Below, piece after piece: positions 16,729-25,459 of a stretch of 64,000 nt of DNA. The DNA comes from Halorubrum sp. Atlit-26R (GTDB taxonomy: Archaea; Halobacteriota; Halobacteria; Halobacteriales; Haloferacaceae), in contig NZ_QPLT01000005.1 in NCBI RefSeq assembly GCF_003666015.1, positions 147,745 to 211,744 on the forward strand, given 5' to 3'. Position 1 is the stretch's first letter. Each line of letters opens with the position of its first letter. Position numbers and translations under genes: made by a program. The notes beneath the pieces are model-generated. The model made no database searches, was not told the origin of the DNA, and was given only the letters and a program-made list of their open reading frames with translations.

Positions 16729-17256
16729 ATGTTGATCGGAATCGTCTCCGACACGCACGACGACCTCGCCGCCGTCGAGGCGGCCGTCTCGCTGTTCGAG
16801 CGCGAGGGCGTCGACGTCGTCGTCCACTGCGGCGACTTCGTCGCGCCCTTCTCCGTGACGCCGTTCGACGGCGACTTCGACTTCCACGCGGTCCGCGGGA
16901 ACAACGACGGCGAGTGGGCGGTCGCGTCGACGGTCGAGGCGTTCGGCGCGTACCACGGTGAGGCCGCCGCGCTCTCCTTTGATGGTGCGAGCGGAACCGA
17001 CGGCGTCGATGTCGCGGTCACTCACGGGACCAGCGACCTCGTCGTCGACGCGCTCGTCGACTGCGGCGACTACGACTACGTGTTCCACGGTCACACCCAC
17101 GCGCACGGCGTCGAGGAGCGCGACGGGACCGTCCGCGTGAATCCGGGCGGGCTTCCGATCCCGGTCGAGGGTGCGGACGATACGTTCCGGGTCGCGACGC
17201 TCGACACGGCGGAGTCCGGGGCGGACGCCGTGACGCACCACGTCCTCGACGGATAA
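16729..17256 (+). CDS. YfcE/MJ0936-type calcineurin-like phosphodiesterase
   Basis: A 175-residue metallophosphoesterase with the full metal-site set: SDTHDD (residues 7-12), HCGD, GNND, THG, GHTHAHG and a closing NPGG. Archaeal relatives such as MJ0936 hydrolyse phosphodiester model substrates using two metal ions. The length equals the family norm. The physiological substrate is unknown. Confidence 0.88.
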   Translation: MLIGIVSDTHDDLAAVEAAVSLFEREGVDVVVHCGDFVAPFSVTPFDGDFDFHAVRGNNDGEWAVASTVEAFGAYHGEAAALSFDGASGTDGVDVAVTHGTSDLVVDALVDCGDYDYVFHGHTHAHGVEERDGTVRVNPGGLPIPVEGADDTFRVATLDTAESGADAVTHHVLDG

Positions 17257-17300
17257 CTCCGGAAGCGACGGTGAAGACGCATCATCGACTGCCTACTTCT

Positions 17301-17312
17301 TCCACATGTGGA
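17301..17312. promoter_or_regulatory. 12-bp perfect palindrome upstream of the VapBC-like pair
   Basis: TCCACATGTGGA is a perfect palindrome 37 bases before the antitoxin ATG. AbrB-type antitoxins often repress their own operon by binding such sites, so this is a candidate operator (inference). Confidence 0.45.
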
Positions 17313-17348
17313 GAAACATGTATGAGAGTCGAACCGGAATATCCCGGT

Positions 17349-17594
17349 ATGGCGACTGAGGAGAGGTCCGAAGAAACGACGGTCAGCGATCGGGGGATGG
17401 TCACGATCCCGGCAGACCTCCGCCAGCGACTTGACATCGAGCCGGGTGACAAGCTCCGGTGGACCACAGACGAAGACGGTGCGCTCTCGGTCGAGATCGT
17501 CCATCAACGCGAGGGCGTGTTCGACGATTTCGAACCCGTGGACTCCGGCGAGACGAACGCCGTCGAAGCGGAGGCCGAGTTCGGAGGCGAGTGA
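17349..17594 (+). CDS. AbrB/SpoVT-type antitoxin (VapB-like)
   Basis: An 81-residue protein whose first half is a swapped-hairpin AbrB domain: TTVSDRGMVTIPADLRQRLDIEPGDKL. The acidic C-terminal half (DDFEPVDSGETNAVEAEAEF) is suited to wrapping the toxin. It overlaps the following PIN-domain gene by one base (TGATG), the classic antitoxin-toxin order. An ATG at 17322 would add nine residues; 17349 is preferred because the domain starts soon after it. Confidence 0.8.
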   Translation: MATEERSEETTVSDRGMVTIPADLRQRLDIEPGDKLRWTTDEDGALSVEIVHQREGVFDDFEPVDSGETNAVEAEAEFGGE

Positions 17595-18022
17595 TGGCAG
17601 TCGCCCTCTTGGACACGAACGTCCTCTTCGCCAGTGCTAGTGCCCGCGATGAGTACCACGACCGCGCTCGGGAGATCGTCCGCGGAATCGACCACGGGGA
17701 ACTGCCGGACGCCGTCATAACGGACTACGTCGTCGCGGAGCTACTGAACCTCTCTCGCGAGAAACTCGGCCCAGATGCCGCGAACCGACTGCTGGATCGG
17801 CTTATCGAGGGCGCACATTTCGAGATTGTTCACTCCCCGCAGGTGGATTTCAACGCCGCACAGCCGCTTTTCCGCCAACACAACGAACTCTCGTTCGTGG
17901 ACGCGACCATCGCCGCGTACCTGAATCGGGAAGGAGTTGAGTATCTCTATTCCTTTGACGACGACTTCGACGTGGTCGAGGGTTTCACACGCTTGGAGAC
18001 CGCTGACAACCCTTTCAGTTAG
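17594..18022 (+). CDS. PIN-domain ribonuclease toxin (VapC-like)
   Basis: A 142-residue PIN-domain protein. Acidic metal-site residues are Asp7 (ALLDTNV), Glu49 (VAELLNL), Asp103 (SFVDATIAAY) and Asp122-124 (SFDDDFD), so the active site appears intact. VapC toxins cleave tRNA or rRNA when freed from the antitoxin. It is translated with the AbrB-type antitoxin. Base composition (more A/T, codons such as ttc, gga, aca) is less GC-rich than most neighbours, which fits a transferred module. Confidence 0.85.
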   Translation: MAVALLDTNVLFASASARDEYHDRAREIVRGIDHGELPDAVITDYVVAELLNLSREKLGPDAANRLLDRLIEGAHFEIVHSPQVDFNAAQPLFRQHNELSFVDATIAAYLNREGVEYLYSFDDDFDVVEGFTRLETADNPFS

Positions 18023-18100
18023 CTGGTTCGGAGTGAGTGACTTTGTCACGAACTCTTCAATATCTCTGGGGTAGGACCGCCAAATCCCCGGTCCTCTGGC

Positions 18101-18156
18101 TATTTATCGCCGATAGCGGATAGACGGCAAACACCTCCAAAGCCCCAGCCGCTCGC
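18101..18156 (-). repeat. Truncated end of the dispersed element, in tandem with copy 2
   Basis: TATTTAT at 18101 followed by GATAGCGGATAGACGGCAAA and CCTCCAAAGCCCCAGCCG (18134-18151) repeats the first about 55 bases of the element and then breaks off into the TTATAAA of the complete copy. The two stretches match at most positions, so this looks like a partial duplication or a nested insertion. The bases between vapC and 18101 show nothing recognisable. Confidence 0.65.
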
Positions 18157-18456
18157 TTATAAACGACTGATCGCGGATCGACGGCGAACACCACCAAAGC
18201 CCCAGCCGCGAGGACGGCGCACACTCGTTGCGCTCCTCGTCACTCGCTACGCTCGTTCCTGCGGTGCTTACGTCGTCTGCGCCGTCCTCGCGACTGCCCC
18301 TTTGAATCCCGCCCCGCACCGCACAGCACCTCACGCCTCCCCAGCCTCGTCAGCCGCCCTTCGCTTCGCTCCGGGCGGCTGACTCCCTCGCGGGCTCCTC
18401 GCGGCCGCCGCTGGCGGCCGCTCGCAGGCACGCGCCACCGCATTTTCTTTTATAAA
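18157..18456 (-). repeat. Dispersed structured element, copy 2
   Basis: A complete copy with boxes TTATAAA (18157-18163) and TTTATAAA (18448-18455). Block CCACCAAAGCCCCAG starts at 18191, one base different from other copies. Helix 1 is a perfect 15-bp inverted repeat CGCGAGGACGGCGCA / TGCGCCGTCCTCGCG (18207-18221, 18278-18292), unrelated in sequence to helix 1 of copy 1 yet fully paired. Helix 2 has 11-bp arms GTCAGCCGCCC/GGGCGGCTGAC, and helix 3 is GCGGCCGCC/GGCGGCCGC (18401-18409, 18413-18421). The 513-base gap between vapC and the oxidoreductase is mostly this element. Confidence 0.75.
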
Positions 18457-18503
18457 TGGTCACGGCACCGCGAACTGATATTTAAACCACGTTCTCACCC
18501 GGA

Positions 18504-18510
18504 GTTTTAT
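18504..18510 (+). promoter_or_regulatory. TATA-like box of the oxidoreductase gene
   Basis: GTTTTAT lies about 30 bases before the ATG at 18536, consistent with a leaderless transcript starting just outside element copy 2. Confidence 0.5.
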
Positions 18511-18535
18511 CGCCGCTCGTTCGCTCTGTTCGTCC

Positions 18536-20257
18536 ATGAGACACGCACAGGGACCGCTCCTCACGATCGACCTGACCGAGCGGACCGCGTCGACGACGCC
18601 GATCGACGACCGGCTCGCGTCGTTCGTCGGCGGCCGCGGGCTCAACACGTCGCTCGCGTACGACCGGATCCCGTTCGACGCCGACCCGCTCGGCCCGGAG
18701 AACCGACTCTACCTCTCGACCGGGCCGATGCAGTACTCGACGACCTCTTACACCGGTCGGATGGCGGCCACGGGCCTCTCGCCACTCACGAACGGCCTGC
18801 TGTCGTCGAACGCGGGCGGGTTCCTCTCGCGGAACTTCACCGGGGCGGGGTACGCCGCGGTCGAGCTCGTCGGCGCGAGCGACGACCTGCTCGCCGTCCA
18901 CGTCCGCGAAATCGGTCCGGACGGCGAACCGGACGTGACCTTCGAGGAGGTCCCGGACTTGGAGCAGGCGGAGGTGTCCGCCGTCTCGGACCGGTTCGCG
19001 GAGAGCCACGACTTGGAGCCGGAACACGTCGCCTGCGTGGGTCCCGCTGGCGAGAACGAGGTCCGCTTCGCGTCGGTGATGACCTCGGACACGCGGGCGT
19101 TCGGGCGCGGTGGGCTGGGGGCCGTCCTCGGCTCGAAGGGCGTGAAGGCGCTCACCTTCGACGGCGATTCCGAGGCCGAGATCGACCTCGACTGGCCCGA
19201 CGAGGCGGGCGAGGTCCACCGCGAGGCGGCCACCTCCGACTCGATCATGAAGCGGCAGGGGACGACGAGCGTGACGGAGCTCGCCAACGAGGTGGACGCG
19301 CTCCCCTCCTACTACTTCGCCGAGACCTCCTTCGAGGGGGTCGAGGGCATCTCCGGCGACCGCGTCGAGGAGAAGAAGTACAAGAAGGGGACCTGCTCGC
19401 AGTGCGCGTTCGCCTGTAAGCTCCCCACGCGCGACGAGGCGACGGGCGTCGAGACGGAGGGGCCCGAGTTCGAGACCGTGATGGCGTTCGGCTCCAACGC
19501 GGGCGTCGACGACGTCGTCGACGTGATGGCCGCGAACGAGCTGTGCGACGAGCTGGGGATGGACACCATCTCCTGTGGCGACGTCGTCTCCATGTTCCTC
19601 CAGAGCGAAGACGAGTTCGGCAACGCGGAGCTCGTCCGCTCGCTCGTCGAGCAGATCGCTTACCGCGAGGGCGTCGGCGACAAGCTCGCGGAGGGCGTCC
19701 ACCGCGCCAGCGAGGAGTTCGGCGCCGAGGACTGGACGGTGAAGGGGATGGCGTTCTCCGGCCACGACGGCCGCGCGCTCAACGGGCAGGGGCTCGCCTT
19801 CGCGACCGCGAACCGCGGCGCAGACCACATGTACGGGGAGTTCTACCCCTACGAGTACCCGCTCGTCGACCCCGACGACGCGCTCGACCCGCAGGGGCTC
19901 GACGGGAAACCTCCGAAGCTCGTCGCGAAGGAGAACCGCAACGCGGTGCTGGACTCCGCCGTGATCTGTAAGTTCTCGCGGGGCGTCGTCACCGACGATC
20001 GGCTCGCCGCGCTGCTCGACGCCGACTACGACGACCTCCAGACGCTGGGCGCGCGGGTCGTCGAGTTGGAGCGCGCGTTCAACAACGCCCGCGGCTTCGA
20101 CCGCGCCGACGACACGCTCCCGTACGCCGACGCGATCGACGGGTTCGACGACGCCCTCTCGGAGTACTACGCGCTCCGCGGCTGGAACGACGACGGAACC
20201 GTCCCGGGCCACGGCGACGACCTCGACGCCGGGAGCCGAGCGACGGCCGACGACTGA
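18536..20257 (+). CDS. Aldehyde ferredoxin oxidoreductase (tungsten-pterin enzyme)
   Basis: A 573-residue AOR-family enzyme that oxidises aldehydes to acids with ferredoxin as acceptor, using a tungsten bis-pyranopterin cofactor and one 4Fe-4S cluster. Cluster ligands are Cys287, Cys290, Cys294 (CSQCAFAC) and Cys478 (VICKFSRG). Pterin-binding motifs include the N-terminal FVGGRGLNTSLAYD and AFGRGGLGAVLGSKGVKAL. Length is close to the usual 600. Haloarchaea carry several AOR paralogues (some tied to amino-acid or xylose degradation), and the substrate is not evident. The kinase gene is convergent, 24 bases downstream. Confidence 0.9.
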   Translation: MRHAQGPLLTIDLTERTASTTPIDDRLASFVGGRGLNTSLAYDRIPFDADPLGPENRLYLSTGPMQYSTTSYTGRMAATGLSPLTNGLLSSNAGGFLSRNFTGAGYAAVELVGASDDLLAVHVREIGPDGEPDVTFEEVPDLEQAEVSAVSDRFAESHDLEPEHVACVGPAGENEVRFASVMTSDTRAFGRGGLGAVLGSKGVKALTFDGDSEAEIDLDWPDEAGEVHREAATSDSIMKRQGTTSVTELANEVDALPSYYFAETSFEGVEGISGDRVEEKKYKKGTCSQCAFACKLPTRDEATGVETEGPEFETVMAFGSNAGVDDVVDVMAANELCDELGMDTISCGDVVSMFLQSEDEFGNAELVRSLVEQIAYREGVGDKLAEGVHRASEEFGAEDWTVKGMAFSGHDGRALNGQGLAFATANRGADHMYGEFYPYEYPLVDPDDALDPQGLDGKPPKLVAKENRNAVLDSAVICKFSRGVVTDDRLAALLDADYDDLQTLGARVVELERAFNNARGFDRADDTLPYADAIDGFDDALSEYYALRGWNDDGTVPGHGDDLDAGSRATADD

Positions 20258-20281
20258 GCCGGAGTCGCTCCCGCCGCTCGC

Positions 20282-21928
20282 CTACTCGCCGCCCGACTCG
20301 ACGTCGGCGCCGCGGAACTCGAATCGGGCGCCCCCGCCCTCGCCGTCGACCAGTTCGACCGCCCAGCCGTGCGCGTCCGCGACCTCGGCGACGATCTTCA
20401 GCCCGAACCCGGTGCCGTCGGGGTCGGTCGTCACGCCCGCCTCGAACACCTCTTCGCGGTCGGCCGGGTCGATCCCGGGGCCGTCGTCCTCGACGTAGAA
20501 CCCGTCGCCGTCCGGGAGCGCGCCGACCGTGACCGTTACGTCGGGCCCCACGTGTTCGACCGCGTTGCCGAAGAGGTTCTCTATGGCCTGCCGCAGGCGG
20601 CTGCGGTCCGCCTCGACGACCGCGTCCGTCTCGACCGCGAGCGTCGCGGACTCGGTGTCGACGGTCTCCCAGCACTCCGCGGCGAGGTCGGCCAGCGGGA
20701 CGGGCTCGGTCTCGTCGATCCCGGACCCCTGCCGCGCCAGCGCGAGCAGGTCCTCGATGAGGGCGTCCATCCGGTCGAGCGAGCGCTCGACCGCGCCGAG
20801 CTCCTCGACGTCTACCGACTCGTCCGCGAGCCGGTCGCTGACGATCTCGAGGTTCCCGGCCGCGACGTTGAGCGGGCTCCGCAGGTCGTGCGAGACGAGG
20901 CTGGCGAACTCCTCCAAGCGGTCGCGCTCGCGCGCCACCTCCTCCTCGCGGCGCCGGAGCTGCCGCTCCCGCTCGATGCGGACGAGCACCATCGTCACCG
21001 TCGCCGCCCAGATGCGCGCCACCGCGAGGTCGGAGTCGTCGAAGGCGTCGGGAACGGTCGCGCCGACGTTCAACGCGCCGTACCGCCCGAGCGGGACGAC
21101 GAGCTCGCTCCGGATCGTCTCGCCGTCGTCGTAGCGGTCCGGGTCGTCGGCGACGTCGGCCACGTAGGTCGGCTCCCCGCTCTCGAACACGTCCCACGTA
21201 ATGCTCCGCTCGTCGGCCGCGAACGTCGGGTGGTCGCCGACGACGGCGTCCGCCGTGTCGGTCCAGGCGATCGGTTCGAGGGCGTCTTCCCCCTCGTCGT
21301 ACAGCCAGATCGCGGCGATCGGATGACCCAGCACGTCGTCGACGTACGCCACCGCCGCCTCGGCGGCCGCCTCCCTGTCGGTCGTCTTCAGCAGCTCCCG
21401 GGTCGCCTCGTGGAGGGATTCGAGCGTCTCCGTGCGGCGCTGGAGCGCCAGCCGCCGCGTCCGCTCGTTCGAGACGTCGATCGCGGTGACGACCGCGTAC
21501 GGGTCGCCGTCGATCTCGAACGGGCCGACGCTGACCCGGACCGGGACGAGGACGCCGTCGCCGCGGCGGACGGCCAGCTCGAACCCGTCGGCGAGCGACC
21601 GCGTCTCGCCGGCGCGCGTCGTCTCGATGAGCGCCCGCACGTCGTGGCGAGAGTCCGCTGCCTCCCTCTCGCTCGGCTCGTCGCTCCCGAAACCACCGGC
21701 TCCGGTGCTGTCGTCGTCGACGCCGGAGGGCGGCGCCGACCCGCCGCCGCCCCAGTCCAGCTCGGTCGGGTCCTCGAACACGTCGCCGATCGACCGGCCC
21801 GCGAGGTCGTCCGGGTCGAGCCCGAACACCGCCTCGACGCTCGGCGTCCCGGCGTGGACGACGCCGTCGCCGTCGACGACCAGCGTCGGGTCCGGCGTGG
21901 CGTCGATCGCCTCGGGGAAGCGGTCCAT
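20282..21928 (-). CDS. PAS-GAF sensor histidine kinase
   Basis: A 548-residue soluble kinase with no transmembrane segment. Order: PAS domain (1-55, then a low-complexity acidic insert 56-95 and the rest of PAS to about 155, GDPYAVVTAIDVSNE), a GAF domain (about 165-315), a DHp helix with phospho-acceptor His347 in LVSHDLRSPLN, and an ATPase domain with N-box (IENLFGNAVEH), DDGPGID and GFGLKIV. The start is 2 bases after the stop of the DUF5806 gene, so the two are co-transcribed. No receiver gene is adjacent. The ligand is unknown. Confidence 0.88.
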   Translation of the reverse strand: MDRFPEAIDATPDPTLVVDGDGVVHAGTPSVEAVFGLDPDDLAGRSIGDVFEDPTELDWGGGGSAPPSGVDDDSTGAGGFGSDEPSEREAADSRHDVRALIETTRAGETRSLADGFELAVRRGDGVLVPVRVSVGPFEIDGDPYAVVTAIDVSNERTRRLALQRRTETLESLHEATRELLKTTDREAAAEAAVAYVDDVLGHPIAAIWLYDEGEDALEPIAWTDTADAVVGDHPTFAADERSITWDVFESGEPTYVADVADDPDRYDDGETIRSELVVPLGRYGALNVGATVPDAFDDSDLAVARIWAATVTMVLVRIERERQLRRREEEVARERDRLEEFASLVSHDLRSPLNVAAGNLEIVSDRLADESVDVEELGAVERSLDRMDALIEDLLALARQGSGIDETEPVPLADLAAECWETVDTESATLAVETDAVVEADRSRLRQAIENLFGNAVEHVGPDVTVTVGALPDGDGFYVEDDGPGIDPADREEVFEAGVTTDPDGTGFGLKIVAEVADAHGWAVELVDGEGGGARFEFRGADVESGGE

Positions 21929-21930
21929 GG

Positions 21931-22707
21931 TCACTCGTCCGCCGGCGTGTGAACGTGACCGCACTCGGGGCAGCGCACCTCCTCGCCCCGGAGGTCCGCG
22001 GAGGAGGCGCGCACCTCGCGCATCACCTCGCTGATCCGATCCTCGGCCTCTAACTCGTCGGCGACCGCGAGGTCGACGCCCTCCACTTCGAGGAGGAACT
22101 TCGCGACCTCCGTCACCTCGTACATCATCTCGTCTAAGTCCTCGGCGGTGAAGAAGCCGGACATCGCGCCGTAGAGGAACGTTGCGCCCGCCTTCGTCAC
22201 CTTCTCCTCGAAGGAGTAGCGGGCCTGATTGACGGCCTGCGGGGTGTAGGTGTCGGTCATGAAGGGGACGAGCTCGGGGAGGTTCTCGCCGATCTTCGTC
22301 ATCTCGACGCCGGTCTCCGTGCGGAAGTCCGCGCAGAGCCGCGCGATCGCCCACTCGCGGGCCGTGATGTACGTCCGGTCGCGGAGGAACTCGTTGACCC
22401 GCTCGTAGCGCGCGCCGTCCATCTTCTTGAACCGCTCGTACTTCCGGACGTCCCGCGGCACGTCGTCGTCGGAGTCGTCGTCGGTCGCGGTCGTATCCTG
22501 ATCGCCACCGGTCGAATCCCGCTCGTCAGCGTCGGCCGCGTCCGGCCCCGCGGCCGGTGTCTCCTCGTCCGTTCCGTCGCCCGCTCGGGAGTCGGGTTCC
22601 CCGTCGTCGCCCTCGGAGGAGGATCGATCCTCGGGCGGGGACCGGTCCGCGGGGGCGTCGCCGGTCTCGTCGGGCGCGTCGGCCGACGAACCGGTGTGTT
22701 CGCTCAT
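21931..22707 (-). CDS. DUF5806-family protein with C-terminal zinc-ribbon-like motif
   Basis: A 258-residue protein. The first about 90 residues are a disordered acidic segment. The conserved part begins at DVRKYERFKKMDGARYERVN and runs to the end, mostly helical (FLRDRTYITAREWAIARLCADF, YSFEEKVTKAGATFLYGAMSG). It closes with VRCPECGHVHTP, a Cys-x-x-Cys-x-x-His-x-His cluster that could bind zinc. The family name is from memory; function unknown. It is the first gene of a two-gene unit with the PAS-GAF kinase. Confidence 0.7.
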   Translation of the reverse strand: MSEHTGSSADAPDETGDAPADRSPPEDRSSSEGDDGEPDSRAGDGTDEETPAAGPDAADADERDSTGGDQDTTATDDDSDDDVPRDVRKYERFKKMDGARYERVNEFLRDRTYITAREWAIARLCADFRTETGVEMTKIGENLPELVPFMTDTYTPQAVNQARYSFEEKVTKAGATFLYGAMSGFFTAEDLDEMMYEVTEVAKFLLEVEGVDLAVADELEAEDRISEVMREVRASSADLRGEEVRCPECGHVHTPADE

Positions 22708-22797
22708 ACTTTCGAAACCTCGCGGGCGGGCAAAAGCCTTGTCGGTGGTCGCCCGCTCGGAGATCCACTTTTGTACCGCCGCGTGGAGGGATGGGGC

Positions 22798-23166
22798 ATG
22801 AAGGTGCTCTGCGGGATCGGCGGCAGCGACGACTCGTTCCGCGCGCTCGACCGGACGGTCGAACGCGCGGCGGTCGCGAACGACGACCTGACGATCGCCG
22901 TGGTCGACAACGAGGACTCCTCTGTGTCGCCCGACGAGGTCGTCGAACGCGCCGAGGCGGCGGCGGACGAGGCCGAAATCGACGCCGAGGTCCGACGGGT
23001 CGAGGGCGACCCGGGGAGCCGGCTGGTGGAGATCGCCGAGACCGAGGGGTTCGAGGAGATCGTCTTGGGCGGCGGTCACACGAGTCCGATGGGGAAGATC
23101 ACGATCGGGTCGATCGCGGAGTTCGTTCTCCTGAACGCGAAGACGTCGGTCACGCTGGTCAGATGA
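22798..23166 (+). CDS. Universal stress protein (short)
   Basis: A 122-residue single USP domain starting MKVLCGIGGSDDS, with an ATP-loop-like GGGHTSPMGKITIGSIAEFVL near the end matching the G-x2-G-x9-G-S pattern. USPs of this type bind ATP or act as stress-related chaperone-like regulators. It overlaps the following acetyltransferase by four bases (ATGA), so the two are one operon. A TATA-like TTTTGTA lies about 30 bases before the ATG. Confidence 0.82.
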   Translation: MKVLCGIGGSDDSFRALDRTVERAAVANDDLTIAVVDNEDSSVSPDEVVERAEAAADEAEIDAEVRRVEGDPGSRLVEIAETEGFEEIVLGGGHTSPMGKITIGSIAEFVLLNAKTSVTLVR

Positions 23167-23741
23167 GCGACCGAGGCTACCCGGACGCGGTGGCGGACGA
23201 GTTCCCGCCGCCGCCGACCGCGTTCACCGACCGCGAGGACCGCGCGATCGAGGTCCGGCCGTACGCGGGCGAGGAGGCGGTCCGCGAGGCGCTCGTCGAG
23301 ATGTACGACGCCTTCGACCCGGCCGACCGCGCGCAGGGGATCCCGCCGGGCGGCGAGGAGCGCATCCGCGAGTGGCTCGACGCCATCCTCTGTGACGACT
23401 GCTACAACGTGATCGCCTGGTGCGGCGACGACGCGGCCGGCCACGCGACGCTCGTCCCCGACGGCGACGCCTACGAGCTGGCGATCTTCGTCCACCAGGA
23501 GTACCAGCGCGCCGGGATCGGCACCCACCTCATCCGCGGGCTGCTCGGGCACGGGCAGGCGAACGGCGTCGAGAAAGTGTGGCTCACGGTGGAGCGGTGG
23601 AACCGCGCCGCGGTCTCGCTGTACAAGAAGATCGGCTTCGAGACCTCCGACGCCGAGAGCTTCGAGCTGGAGATGGGGCTGCGGCTTCACGCGAGCGACG
23701 ACGAGGACGTCGACCCCGATCCGGACGACGGCGACGAGTAG
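23163..23741 (+). CDS. GNAT family N-acetyltransferase
   Basis: A 192-residue GNAT protein. Acetyl-CoA-binding motif A reads [25 protein letters not shown] (V-x5-Q/R-x-x-G-x-G), and motif B contains the usual [13 protein letters not shown]. The last about 20 residues are an acidic tail ([14 protein letters not shown]). Start at 23163 inside the stop of the USP gene. The acceptor substrate is unknown; family members acetylate amines on proteins, polyamines or antibiotics. Confidence 0.85.
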   Translation: MSDRGYPDAVADEFPPPPTAFTDREDRAIEVRPYAGEEAVREALVEMYDAFDPADRAQGIPPGGEERIREWLDAILCDDCYNVIAWCGDDAAGHATLVPDGDAYELAIFVHQEYQRAGIGTHLIRGLLGHGQANGVEKVWLTVERWNRAAVSLYKKIGFETSDAESFELEMGLRLHASDDEDVDPDPDDGDE

Positions 23742-23791
23742 CGTTGGCCGGAATCTTCAAGCCTTTAGGGGCGGCCCGCGACCGCTCCGGT

Positions 23792-24415
23792 ATGAGCCAT
23801 CGAATTCTGCTGTTGGGGGCGCCCGGCGCCGGAAAGGGGACGCAGAGCGCGAAGCTGGCCGACGAGTACGGCGTCGAGCACGTCACGACCGGCGACGCGC
23901 TCCGCGCGAACAAGGAGATGGAGACGGAGTACGGCACGCCCAAGTCGTTCATGGACGCGGGCGAGCTCGTCCCCGACCCGGTCGTCAACGAGATCGTCGA
24001 GGCCGCGCTCGACGACGCCGACGGGTTCGTCCTCGACGGCTACCCGCGCAACATCGAGCAGGCGGAGTACCTCTCGGAGATTACGGACCTCGACGCCGTC
24101 ATCCTGCTCGACGTCGACCAGGAGGTGCTCGTCGACCGGCTCACCGGCCGCCGCGTCTGCGACGACTGCGGCGCGAACTACCACGTCGACTTCCAGCCGC
24201 CCGAGGAGCCGGGCGTCTGCGACGAGTGCGGCGGCGAGCTGATCCAGCGCGAGGACGACACCGAGGAGACCGCCCGCGAGCGCTTGGAGGTCTTCTACGA
24301 GAACACCGAGCCCGTGATCGACCACTTCCGCGACGAGGGCGTCCTCGTCGAGGTCGACGGCGAGGCGACCCCGGACGAGGTCTTCGCCCGGATCCGCGAC
24401 GTCGTCGAGAACTGA
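23792..24415 (+). CDS. adk: Adenylate kinase
   Basis: A 207-residue kinase that interconverts ATP + AMP and 2 ADP. P-loop [10 protein letters not shown] at residues 9-18, AMP-site VTTGDALR and [11 protein letters not shown], and a LID with a four-Cys zinc site (Cys123, Cys126, Cys143, Cys146: RVCDDCG and GVCDECGG), as in zinc-type bacterial-like Adk. A TATA-like CTTTAGG lies 28 bases upstream of the ATG. It is followed after 101 bases by the EMC3-like gene, an arrangement also common in other archaea. Confidence 0.95.
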   Translation: MSHRILLLGAPGAGKGTQSAKLADEYGVEHVTTGDALRANKEMETEYGTPKSFMDAGELVPDPVVNEIVEAALDDADGFVLDGYPRNIEQAEYLSEITDLDAVILLDVDQEVLVDRLTGRRVCDDCGANYHVDFQPPEEPGVCDECGGELIQREDDTEETARERLEVFYENTEPVIDHFRDEGVLVEVDGEATPDEVFARIRDVVEN

Positions 24416-24516
24416 CGCGATCGAGAACCGGTCTCCGTCCGTCGCGCGGTGACGGGCCGGACGCGCGGCCGACGATCCTACAAGGTTCTTAACCGTCGAC
24501 CGCTAACCGGCCGGTA

Positions 24517-25425
24517 ATGAGCAAAGTCGAACGGCGAGTCCGCTCGCTGGTCCGCGAGGACGGCGAGATGCGGGACGCCATTCAAGTCGTCCTCGACAAC
24601 GCCAGCGGCGGCGAGGTGCGTTGGGTCGACGTTCGCGACGAAATCTCGAGCGGGCAGTGGGGCCGGCTCATCGAGAAGGAGATCCTCGTGGACGGCGAGG
24701 AGGGGTTCGCCTTAGCCGACCGCGAGGGGATCGAGGCCGGCTTGGAAGATGACGACGACTCCGGCGGGAGCGACGTCGAGACGCCCGAGACGACCTCCTG
24801 GTCGAAGTGGGACAAGCTCGCCGGGGTCGCGACGCTCGGCGCGTTCGTCGGGTACGCGGTCCCCCCGGTCCGGAACGCGATCGCCGGCGCCATCGACGTC
24901 GTTCTCGGCCCCCTCCTGAACGTGGTCCCGTTCTACGTCGTGATCATGGTCATCGCGCTCGGCACGGGGCTGTACTCGACGCTGCTGCGCGCCGGGCTCA
25001 TGGACATGGAGAAGATGGGCGCGTACCAGGACCGGATGAAGGACATCCAGGAGCGCCGGAAAGAGGCCGAGAAGCGCGACGACGACGAGGCGCTCGACGA
25101 GATCCAAGAAGAGCAGATGGAGGCGATGGGCGACCAGCTCGGCATGTTCAAAGAGCAGTTCCGCCCGATGGTGTGGATCATGTTCCTCACCATCCCCGCG
25201 TTCCTCTGGATGTTCTGGGTGATCGGCTACCGCGGGTCGGAGGCCGCGTATCCGGCCGTCGCCGCCCAGGAGCTCGTCGTGCCGCTGGCGGGGACCGTCA
25301 CCTGGGACACGGGGATCGTCGGCCCGATCCAGATGTGGATCCTCTGGTACTTCCTCTGCTCGATGGCGTTCACGCAGCTGGTCCAGAAGAGCCTCAACAT
25401 CGAGATGTCGCCGTCCTCCTCGTAG
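24517..25425 (+). CDS. EMC3/TMCO1-like membrane insertase (DUF106, Oxa1 superfamily)
   Basis: A 302-residue membrane protein. The first about 95 residues are soluble (MSKVERRVRSLVREDGEMRD), followed by hydrophobic segments at about 102-125, 135-155, 218-240 and 270-292. Between the second and third there is a long charged coiled coil (MKDIQERRKEAEKRDDDEAL), the cytosolic hairpin typical of DUF106 proteins. The family is the archaeal branch of the YidC/Oxa1/EMC3 insertases that help put helices into the membrane. Adjacent to adk, often near secY and ribosomal genes in archaea. Confidence 0.83.
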   Translation: MSKVERRVRSLVREDGEMRDAIQVVLDNASGGEVRWVDVRDEISSGQWGRLIEKEILVDGEEGFALADREGIEAGLEDDDDSGGSDVETPETTSWSKWDKLAGVATLGAFVGYAVPPVRNAIAGAIDVVLGPLLNVVPFYVVIMVIALGTGLYSTLLRAGLMDMEKMGAYQDRMKDIQERRKEAEKRDDDEALDEIQEEQMEAMGDQLGMFKEQFRPMVWIMFLTIPAFLWMFWVIGYRGSEAAYPAVAAQELVVPLAGTVTWDTGIVGPIQMWILWYFLCSMAFTQLVQKSLNIEMSPSSS

Positions 25426-25459
25426 GCGACGAGCGAACCCTCTCGGTTCCTCGCGGTCC

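Noticed and set aside
18157..18456. Possible CRISPR array or tandem repeats in the element region
   Set aside because: The blocks are not evenly spaced identical repeats with unique spacers; they are paired helices within one element.
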